Of a DNA stretch of 64,000 nucleotides, positions 34,601 to 46,600 are shown in pieces. The stretch is from Oasisia sp. SBJ-2009 (taxonomy: Eukaryota; Annelida; Polychaeta; Sabellida; Siboglinidae). The position numbers and the translations under genes are program-made. Numbering within the stretch: position 1 is the first letter of the stretch; each line of letters begins with the position of its first letter. The notes beneath the pieces were generated by a model. It saw only the letters and a list, made by a program, of their open reading frames with translations, was not told where the DNA came from and made no database searches. The stretch spans positions 19,065,213 to 19,129,212 of the forward strand of contig OZ024861.1 of the NCBI GenBank assembly GCA_964017155.1. The letters are read 5' to 3'.

Positions 34601-37600
34601 GTGGTTGAATATAATTAGTGTTGATACTGTGGAATTGGTATAGGTTGTGACTTGGGAATTAACTTGCATGGTTGTGAATTAATTGTGTAAAGTTGGCATG
34701 GAGTATGAATGTATTGTGTCAAGTTAGCTTGGACTATGAATTGATTGTGTCAAGTTAGCATGGGCTATGAATTGATTGTGTCAAGTTAGCATGGGCTATG
34801 AATTGATTGTGTCAAGTTAGCATGGGCTATGAATTGATTGTGTCAAGTTAGCATAGACTATGAATTGATTGTGTCAAGTTAGCATGGGCTATGAATTGAT
34901 TGTGTCAAGTTAGCATGAGCTATAATTTCCCTATGAATTGATTGGGCTAAGTTGGCATAGACTATGAATTTATTGTAGTAACCATTTCAATGCTACAGCC
35001 CTGTGATGACTGAATAATGCATTCCCAGTGACTTTATCAACAAGAACACCATATTATATTCTGAAAGTTTAATACTCAATAAGTAATGCAATTAGGATAT
35101 ATTTTAATTTCCTAATAGTAAACCTGGCAAATAAATGATTCGCAATGAGCATGAAGACCAAGCACACTGCCACTGGTAGTTGCAGGTTTGCTTCTGCCGG
35201 TAATGTTTATAAAGCCTTTTATCACCAGCAATTGTTTACATATTACGATCGTTACTGTCTATATACAACAAAATATATCACTAATATTATATAAATATTC
35301 TTTCTAAGGAGTTACTTGGCAACTTGCCGTTGCTGACTCGTCAACAAAATTTGTAATCAATGACATAAAAAATACACAAATAAAAAATCAATGGGCATGA
35401 TTAGCAGTACAGTAGTCACCCTCTTCAGCGGACACTCCTGTATCCAAGCAAGTGTCCCTACATTGAGGGTGTTCCCCTCATCAGGGGGACAGACATTCTG
35501 GAAAGGGGGAAAGGTGGGGCAGTGGGGGGCTTTGGCTATGGGTACGAAAAATGCATGGTGTGCATAAAGAAAACTGGAACGTTGCCATTGGGAAGACACA
35601 GAAAACAGGCGAGACAGAAATAAAACTAATTATCCACACCCAATTAGGTAAATTAGGCAGAATATGTTTGTTTTGGTTTCATATGAAGTTTACCTTTTTT
35701 CGCAGGTCCGCTGCCCACTTCCATGGGTTATCCCCTCATCGGGGGAAATTTACATGGCAAAACAATCCGTACATTGTCCAATAACCAAGAGGGTCCGCTC
35801 CAATGCCATTGCTAAATTGCTAAGGCATTAGACTTAAAGGCGATATATAACATGTGCCTTGCCTTCACATAGCTGATAATTGTATGTAAAAATGCTTTGA
35901 ATAGCTGACAATTATATATTATTATTATTATCATCAATGCTGTTGTTGCGGCCTGTGGCATTCAAGTGTCACACACTGTAGCCACAGTAGCAGACTGAAA
36001 CTGAAATGAATTATATGAATTATGAACATATGAATTAATTGTGTCGTCAGTTGGCATGGTCTGTAGAAGTGGTAGTGTCAAGGTGACATGGGTTGTGAAT
36101 TAATTGTGTCGTCAGTTGGCATGGTCTGTAGAAGTGGTAGTGTCAAGGTGACATGGGTTGTGAATTAATTGTGTCGTCAGTTGGCATGGTCTGTAGAAGT
36201 GGTAGTGTCAAGGTGACATGGGTTGTGAATTAATTGTGTCGTCAGTTGGCATGGTCTGTAGAAGTGGTTGTGTCAAGGTGACATGGGTTGTGAATTAATT
36301 GTGTCGTCAGTTGGCATGGTCTGTAGAAGTGGTAGTGTCAAGGTGACATGGGTTGTGAATTAATTGTGTCGTCAGTTGGCATGGTCTGTAGAAGTGGTAG
36401 TGTCAAGGTGACATGGGTTGTGAATTAATTGTGTCGTCAGTTGGCATGGTCTGTAGAAGTGGTAGTGTCAAGGTGACATGGGTTGTGCATTAATTGTGTC
36501 GTCAGTTGGCATGGTCTGTAGAAGTGGTAGTGTCAAGGTGACATGGGTTGTGAATTAATTGTGTCGTCAGTTGGCATGGTCTGTAGAAGTGGTTGTGTCA
36601 AGGTGACATGGGTTGTGAATTAATTGTGTCGTCAGTTGGCATGGTCTGTAGAAGTGGTTGTGTCAAGGTGACATGGGTTGTGAATTAATTGTGTCGTCAG
36701 TTGGCATGGTCTGTAGAAGTGGTTGTGTCAAGGTGACATGGGTTGTGAATTAATTGTGTCGTCAGTTGGCATGGTCTGTAGAAGTGGTAGTGTCAAGGTG
36801 ACATGGGTTGTGAATTAATTGTGTCGTCAGTTGGCATGGTCTGTAGAAGTGGTTGTGTCAAGGTGACATGGGTTGTGAATTAATTGTGTCAGGTTGGTCA
36901 TGTGGTGTGAACTGATCCTATCCTAGAGTATATCTGACCACTGACCAGTGAGTGAGCACTGACCAGTGAGTGACCACTGAGTGACCACTGACTAAAGTGG
37001 ATGGGATCTGTTGCAGATGGCAACCCCGTGTGGCGCGTTGTCCTTGATCCGGTCAGCGACCCAGGGCCATTTGTCATCACTGTCACCATAGACCACCAAC
37101 CAGGCAGCACACTGCAGCTGACAGATGTCTTGTTTGGTGACGTATGGATGTGTGCTGGACAGTCCAACATGCAGTACCCAGTCAGCATGGTAAGTGTCCA
37201 GACAGTCCAACATGCAGTACCCAGTCAGCATGGTAAGTGTCCAGACAGTCCAACATGTAGTACCCAGTCAGCATGGTAAGTGTCCAGACAGTCCAACATG
37301 TAGTACCCAGTCAGCATGGTAAGTGTCCAGACAGTCCAACATGCAGTACCCAGTCAGCATGGTAAGTGTCCAGACAGTCCAACATGTAGTACCCAGTCAG
37401 CATGGTAAGTGTCCAGACAGTCCAACATGCAGTACCCAGTCAGCATGGTAAGTGTCCAGACAGTCCAACATGCATTACCCAGTCAGCATGGTAAGTGTCC
37501 AGACAGTCCAACATGCAGTACCCAGTCAGCATGGTAAGTGTCCAGACAGTCCAACATGTAGTACCCAGTCAGCATGGTAAGTGTCCAGACAGTCCAACAT

Positions 37601-40600
37601 GCAGTACCCAGTCAGCATGGTAAGTGTCCAGACAGTCCAACATGCAGTACCCAGTCAGCATGGTAAGTGTCCAGACAGTCCAACATGCAGTACCCAGTCA
37701 GCATGGTAAGTGTCCAGACAGTCCAACATGCATTACCCAGTCAGCATGGTAAGTGTCCATACAGTCCAACATGCAGTACCCAGTCAGCATGGTAAGTGTC
37801 CAGACAGTCCAACACGCAGTACCCAGTCAGCATGGTAAGTGTCCAGACAGTCCAACACGCAGTACCCAATCAGCATGGTAAGTGTCCAGACAGTCCAACA
37901 CGCAGTACCCAATCAGCATGGTAAGTGTCCAGACAGTCCAACACGCAGTACCCAGTCAGCATGGTAAGTGTCCAGACAGTCCAACACGCAGTACCCAGTC
38001 AGCATGGTAAGTGTCCAGACAGTCCAGTATGCGGTACCCAGTCAGCATGGTAAGTGTCCAGACAGTCCAACACGCAGTACCCAGTCAGCATGGTAAGTGT
38101 CCAGACAGTCCAGTATGCGGTACCCAGTCAGCATGGTAAGTGTCCAGACAGTCCAGTATGCGGTACCCAGTGTAGTTGTTCTCCTTGTTGTTGCTTAAGT
38201 ATACCATATTACATGTGTGCTACATTGGACATATTTGTGTCAATTGAAGAATACATGTGTTTGTTACTATACTAAAATGTCAGAATATTGTCCAGTTTAA
38301 ATATCCATTTATTGGTGCAGATACAAATGCTGTTGCTGTAGCATGCCTGAACTAACTATTTAGGTTGTGTCTAACTGTTCTTGCAGTTGTCCAACAGCAG
38401 TGAGGAGCTGGCCAATTTGGAGCAGTTCTCCACAGTGCGCCTGTTTGTCGTCGGCTCACACAAGTCTCCCTTCAGTAACTATGACTTGCAGAAGATACAG
38501 CTGCCTTGGTCAATACCTAGCAAGGGTAGGTGACAGCATATTCATTATGTTGAACAAACTAAGCCAAACAAACTAATGGCTTCATTGCCTGGCACAGCTC
38601 CACTGCCACAGTGTTCAGGTTAATTGTATAGAATGCAACCCATGGAGATCATCTTCATCATCATACATAGCAAACAGATATTTTATTCAGCTTCAGAAAG
38701 AAACGTATTTAGGGTTCTATACTGTCACAATGGTGGTACAATGCACAAGAAATGTACATTTGATTAACACATTTTTAGCCTCCTAGGATATTCTAGGACT
38801 TTAAGTTTGTAGCTTTCCTCTCATTTTGCATAGACATATGTAAGGACATTTTCAGTGTACACAAGAAACCTATAGTTCACTACTCTTTTTCAAGATTATC
38901 TCAGGGCCCCCCAAAAAGCGAAATCTTAAAATTATGCATGTTTCTGCCTGGGTTTTCGTTGATATAAGAAAATGACATATCTGTCTAGGGCAACTAGAGG
39001 TGGCTGTCACCACAGCACCAGTGACATGTTTAGGACGGACAGTGAACATCTTGTAGTGTTTGTTGTTTCTTTGACAGAGACACTATCTGGAGTGACAGTG
39101 AACATCTTGTAGTGTTTGTTGTTTCTTTGACAGAGACACTATCGGGAGTGACAGTGAACATCTTGTAGTGTTTGTTGTTTCTTTGACAGAGACACTAACT
39201 GGAGTGACAGTGAACATCTTGTAGTGTTTGTTGTTTCTTTGACAGAGACACTATCGGGAGTGACAGTGAACATCTTGTAGTGTTTGTTGTTTCTTTGACA
39301 GAGACACTATCTGGAGTGACAGTGAACATCTTGTAGTGTTTGTTGTTTCTTTGACAGAGACACTATCTGGAGTGACAGTGAACATCTTGTAGTATATGTT
39401 GTTTCTTCGACAGAGACACTATCGGGACTGACAGTGAACGTGTTGTAGTGTTTATTTGCCAGAGACACTGATGGGGAGCTATGTGTTTGTTTGACAGAGA
39501 CACTGATGGGGAGCTATGTGTTTGTTTGACAGAGACACTGATGGGGAGCTATGTGTTTGTTTGACAGAGACACTGATGGGGAGCTATGTGTTTGTTTGAC
39601 AGAGACACTGATGGGGAGCTATGTGTTTGTTTGACAGAGACACTGATGGGGAGCTATGTGTTTGTTTGACAGAGACACTGATGGGGAGCTATGTGTTTGT
39701 TTGACAGAGACACTGATGGGGAGCTATGTGTTTGTTTGACAGAGACACTGATGGGGAGCTATGTGCCCCAGGGTCAGTTCAGTTCCCACTTCTCCGCCCT
39801 GTGCTGGCTGTATGGCAAGCAACTGCAGCAGAGACTACACTACCCTATTGGACTAATAGAGGCGACCTACAGCTCCAGCAACATTGATGAGTGGGCTCCT
39901 CTCAATGTGCTGGAAGAATGTGGCGTGGCTGCTGGAAGGTAACTACTCTTGTTGTCCAACATTCTACAGAGTTACCTGTCTGTGTGTGTATGTTTTGGTC
40001 ACTAATGTATGACAGATTTATATTATAGTATGTCATTCATCAAGATAGTCTTGCTCAGCACATTATATCCAGGCTAACCACTATACGCTTGGACTGACAA
40101 TCATCACTACAACCATGTCATGTTTAATGATTCTTTTTTAGACAAACAACATATTTTGGTTTAACCAATAACATATTTTGGCATTTATGTCTGTGGACAG
40201 AGGTCTTTCAATCATGATGTAGTTAGCAATAACAATACTCATATATTGAAACTAGATGTCTCAATATATGAGTTGCTTTTCTTTTACCTACACAGTAATG
40301 AATACCCTTAGTAATACATCCTGAAAATGAAAAGTACAGTGTATTTGAAAAAGTAATTGGAATACTTTCCAATGTATTTGTTTTTAAATACATTTGTATT
40401 TATACTTAATTGTATTTGTATCGCTCAAGAGTATAAATTTGTATTTAAATATATTCGTGAAAATGTTCATCAAGTTTGCAGTATATTATTCAAAACAAAT
40501 TTCGTAATTACTATTGCTAGTTGTGTAATTATGAAATTTGTTTCGAATATTTAAATATATTTCAATATAAAATTATTTTACCCCATGTAACACAGAATAA

Positions 40601-43600
40601 TTGTGGATTTAGACAGGTTTACAGTTTGCACTTAATTAATATAACATAATAGGCAGGGATTGACCAGCTCAGACCCAGTCAGGAGTCTAGATATAGGAAG
40701 TTAGGAACCATGACCAGTCATTCACACCATACTGACAGACCTTGTAACATTATAAAGCAACATGTTAGGGCCGTTGTAGCTGTAGGCTGTAGGGACACCT
40801 CAACTACAGTGTCTACAGCTTGCAGAGAAGGTGATGTTATCCAGGTGTTTTTGGCAAGTGATGTCTTCTGCTTCACCAAGGACTTAGCCAGGAGTGACTC
40901 AAACTTGGGTGTCATCATTGTCATGCCCCACTCTTCTTGTATGCGGTTTGCCTGTCAGATGATGTTAGTTCTTTCGATGCTTTGGTTGTTAGTGACCACT
41001 CAGTCACGCAGTGGTTTGTTATACTGAATGTAGTTAGATGCTTTGGTTGTTAGTGACCACTCAGTCACGCAGTGGTTTGTTATGTTGAATGTAGTTAGAT
41101 GCTTTGGTTGTTAGTGACCACTCAGTCAAGCAGTGGTTTGTTATGTTGAATGTAGTTAGATGCTTTGGTTGTTAGTGACCACTCAGTCAAGCAGTGGTTT
41201 GTTATACTGAATGTAGTTAGATGCTTTGGTTGTTAGTGACCATCAGTCAAGCAGTGGTGTGTTATGTTGAATGTAGTTGATGTCCCTGTGTTTCAGTACG
41301 TCTGCCGTGTGGAATGCCATGGTGAGTCCTCTCCTCCACCTCTCCCTCTACGGTGTCATCTGGTACCAAGGTGAGTTACACAGCCCAACCAAACACCTAC
41401 CAGGTACTATGCTTCTACTTTGACAAACTTTACCCAGTATATATGTGTTTCCCAGTTTCATAGTTATATCTGAATTAGCATGAGTTAGATAATGTTCACA
41501 ACTACCACAGTACAGACATGGTGAACATGTAAGATTGTAGTAGCTGAGACAGTGAAGTGCCTCACTATTACAAGTGCAGTTTTCTATAGAAACACACACA
41601 CACTGGTGGATTAATCGCCTAGTGTTTGCATTAGTTAATTTGATTTGAAACCAGTGTCAGAATATAATGGTGCATTTTCAATATAATATCAGAAATGTTA
41701 TTTATAAAATATATTTAGTATCACAACTGACAGTTTCTGTTGAAAATCGTAGTTTAATAATTTACTATAGCAAACTAATTACACAGGTGAATTTGCATAT
41801 AATATAATCTATGTTAGTAATTAAAAATATATGTAAACAAAGCAAGCAAAACAAATTATTAAAGATTGTGAATTCCACTATATTTCTGTAAGCCGAGGAT
41901 TAGTTTTAGGAAGTTGTCTTTTTAACCTTACAAGGAACATGAACTGAATTGCTCTCATGTGGGATATTCCTGTTGTAGGAGAATCTGATGCTCTTGCATT
42001 GTCTCGCAACTACAACTGTACCTTTGTGAAGATGGTGACGTCGTGGCGACAGAAGCTGTACGATGGCACCAATGGAGCGACAGATCTCACCTTCCCCTTC
42101 GGCTTCGTTCAGGTGAGACTGTCAGGGCAACCCACTAGTTATCACTTCCCAACCTGTGGTGTTGCAGGGATACACACCTAAGATCATTTGAAGCCAATAA
42201 AGAATATCACAAAGTCGTTTACATTAAAAAGTGTGTTGGATGCCCAGATTCTATATTTTAGGATCAGTTCATTCTCATTTTTGTGAGGTAGCGGGTAGTT
42301 TGATATCACAAGAGCTTCAACTAAGGTAATCATCCAATCACATTAACTTGTTTCTTAGATCTGTGTGTACCAAAATCATAGTCTAGTATTAAATATTTCT
42401 GAAAATATTTTAATTAGAAGTAAAATGCATGTATTTCACTGGGACCATTAAAAATATTAATTGAAATTGCTTACTTCATGTGATACACAAACATTCATAC
42501 AAGCACTGAAAGCATACATGCATGGCCAGAAAGCGAGAGAGCCAGACAGGGCTGACTGTGGGTGTGTGTGCAGCTGGGTGCCAACCGACCAGGAGACCAC
42601 CTCACATATGGCTACACAGACATCCGCTGGCGACAGACGGCCAACTACGGCTTCGTTCCCAATCCACACCTTCAGAAAGTCTTCATGGCCGTTGCAATGG
42701 ACCTACCTGATTTAAACTCAACCCACAGAAGGCAAGTAATTGTCCACACACAGAAGGCAAGTAATTGTCCACACACAGAAGGCAAGTAATTGTCCACACA
42801 CAGAAGGCAAGTAATTGTCCACACACAGAAGGCAAGTAATTGTCCACACACAGAAGGCAAGTAATTGTCCACACACAGAAGGCAAGTAATTGTCCACACA
42901 CAGAAGGCAAGTAATTGTCCACACACAGAAGGCAAGTAATTGTCCACACACAGAAGGCAAGTAATTGTCCACACACAGAAGGCAAGTAATTGTCCACACA
43001 CAGAAGGCAAGTAATTGTCCACACACAGAAGGCAAGTAATTGTCCACACACAGAAGGCAAGTAATTGTCCACACACAGAAGCTGAGATTCTTTTAGCAAT
43101 GAGCAATGATAACAATATAAGCTGTATTTAAAGATCAAAGTAAGCTGTAGAGATGACAATAAATTACTTTGAGTTTTACCTTAACTCATATAAATTCTTA
43201 CATTCTCACATTCTTAAAGGAAATGAAAACAAGGCATTTGTTTTCCATGTATACATAAAAAGAATGTTTGTGTGCATTTAACAACATTGAACAAAGAAAT
43301 AAGAATACAATGTGTGTATTGTAGTATAAATTCGGTTTTAAACCCATCTGTGTAGCGATTCCTGTGGAACCTTGGTGATTATATAATGTATTGTACGTGT
43401 GAGATGACACCCACTGGCATAGAACGCACCCTATCTACATATTCAGAGCATGTTTACAAGGATAGCTTTTGGGTCGAAATGAGTGTTGGCATAAATTAGT
43501 GTATGGTATTCTGATGTAATATAAACACTACCCTAGTCATCATATGGAACAAATATTTATCTTACGGTTCCATATGAATAAAAAAATTGGATCGAGACGT

Positions 43601-46600
43601 TTTGCGTAGGCCAGGCTCATGAGCCTAGGGGTCATTTTCAGAGTATTTGTATCAATTGCAACCCACTAAAGATAATCCACACAAGGACACATACATAACA
43701 AACATATTATATTTAATTTTATATTATGTAATCCATTAATCGCACTAGTATGTTGATGGAGGAGTTATAAATGTAACATAACACTTTAAATTCGTGTAAC
43801 GGAATCCCAGTTGTTACCTTAGCTCACAGTTGGCAGATCCTACATTAGGTGTCTTCACATTTACAATCAGAAGTACACTGGCCAGTTCTAACCTGACACA
43901 AAACCATTGATTTTTTATACATTTTATGTTTGTGTTATCACAAAATAATTATAAACTGAATCATTTTAAAACAATAAATAGTGTACTGACTGTGAGATTA
44001 ATGGTCAAACAGGGGTCCTTCCGATTGTAAAAGCCAACACACCTAATGAATATGTCAATGAATTGAGCTATGGCAACAACCGGGATTCCACTCCCAGATT
44101 TAAAATGTTAGGTTACATTTACAAGTCCATCCATACCCCCTTTTGTTACATGCAGCATACACCCTTTGTTACATGCAACATACACCCTTTGTTTCATACA
44201 GCATACCCCCTTTGTTACATGCAGCATACACCCTTTGTTTCATACAGCATACCCCCTTTGTTTCATACAGCATACCCCCTTTGTAACGAACAGCATATAC
44301 CATTTGCTACATAGAGCATATACCCTTTGTTACCTTTGTTACATGCGACATACACCCTTTGTTTCATACAGCATACACCCTTTGTTTCATACAGCATACA
44401 CCCTTTGTTTCATACAGCATACCCCCTTTGTAACGAACAGCATATACCATTTGCTACATAGAGCATATACCCTTTGTTACCTTTGTTACATGCGACATAC
44501 ATCCTTTGTTACATACAACATACATCCTTTGTTACATACAACATACACCCTTTGTTACATGCTACATACACCCTTTGTTACATGCTACATACATCCTTTG
44601 TTACATGCAACATACATCCTTTGTTACATGCAACATACACCCTTTGTTACATGCAACATACATCCTTTGTTACATGCAACATACACCCTTTGTTACATGC
44701 AACATACACCCTTTGTTACATGCAACATACACCCTTTGTTACATGCAACATACATCCTTTGTTACATGCAACATACATCCTTTGTTACATGCAACATACA
44801 TCCTTTGTTACATGCAACATACATCCTTTGTTACATACAACATACATCCTTTGTTACATACAACATACATCCTTTGTTACATGCAACATACACCCTTTGT
44901 TACGTACAGCATACACCCATTGTTATGTACAGCATACACCCGTTGTTATGTACAACATTTTACACCCTTTGTTATGTACAACATACACCCTTTGTTATGT
45001 ACCGTATACACCCTTGTTACATGCAGCATACACCCATTGCTACATTCATTATATGATTCATGAAACATACACCCTTTGTTACGTGCAGCATACACCCATT
45101 GCTACATTCATTATATGATTCATGATACATACACCCTTTGTTACGTGCAGCATACACCCATTGCTACATTCATTATATGATTCATGAAACATACACCCTT
45201 TGTTATGTGCAGCATACACCCATTGCTACATTCATTATATGATTCATGAAACATACACCCTTTGTTACGTGCAGCATACACCCATTGCTACATTCATTAT
45301 ATGATTCATGAAACATACACCCTTTGTTACGTACAGCATACACCCACTGCTACATTCATTATATGATTCATGAAACATACACCCTTTGTTATGTGCAGCA
45401 TACACCCATTGCTACATTCATTATATGATTCATGAAACATACACCCTTTGTTACGTACAGCATACACCCTCGGTTCAAGAGAGTTGTTGCCTCCAGACTG
45501 GTGAGAGGGGCCCTGTCGGTGGCATATCGACAGAGAAACATAACGTTTGCTGGACCAACACCAACCAAGTATGCCGCATTTAAGCACAACCACACATTGC
45601 TTCTTCACCTCGACTCGACACAGGTAGATGTCCGTGACAAGAACGGATTTGAGGTAAGAAAAATATCAGTAGAAAGAAGCTTTTGTATAGTACATTAGTG
45701 CTATATGCTGGTATTCCCTGACTATTCCCAGACTAGAGGCTGGACAACCTCTGTTATCTTTGTATTCCCTGACTAGAGGCTGGACAACCTCTGTTATCTT
45801 TGTATTCCCCGACTAGAGGCTGGACAACCTCTGTTATCTTTCTATTCCCCGACTAGAGGCTGGACAACCTCTGTTATCTTTGTATTCCCCGACTAGAGGC
45901 TGGACAACCTCTGTTATCTTTGTATTCCCCGACTAGAGGCTGGACAACCTCTGTTAACTTTGTATTCCCCGACTAGAGGTTGGACAAACTCTGTTATCTT
46001 TGTATTCCCCGACTAGAGGTTGGACAACCTCTGTTATCTTTGTATTCCCCGACTAGAGGCTGGACAACCTCTGTTATCTCTGTATTCCCCGACTAGAGGT
46101 TGGACAACCTCTGTTAACTTTGTATTCCCCGACTAGAGGTTGGACAACCTCTGTTATCTTTGTATTCCCCGACTAGAGGTTGGACAACCTCTGTTAACTT
46201 TGTATTCCCCGACTAGAGGTTGGACAACCTCTGTTAACTTTGTATTCCCCGACTAGAGGCTGGACAACCTCTGTTATCTCTGTATTCCCCGACTAGAGGC
46301 TGGACAACCTCTGTTAACTTTGTATTCCCCGACTAGAGGTTGGACAACCTCTGTTAACTTTGTATTCCCCGACTAGAGGCTGGACAACCTCTGTTATCTC
46401 TGTATTCCCCGACTAGAGGTTGGACAACCTCTGTTAACTTTGTATTCCCCGACTAGAGGTTGGACAACCTCTGTTAACTTTGTATTCCCCGACTAGAGGC
46501 TGGACAACCTCTGTTATCTCTGTATTCCCCGACTAGAGGTTGGACAACCTCTGTTAACTTTGTATTCCCCGACTAGAGGTTGGACAACCTCTGTTATCTT

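Noticed and set aside
42672..43159. Minus frames repeating CVDNYLPSVCGQLLAFCVWTI
   Set aside because: Reverse reading of the 25-bp donor array that belongs to SIAE exon 9 on the plus strand.
44166..45118. Open frames up to 296 codons (repeating HPLLHATYTLCYM)
   Set aside because: These are products of the 23-bp repeat; the three plus frames give the same residues in shifted order.
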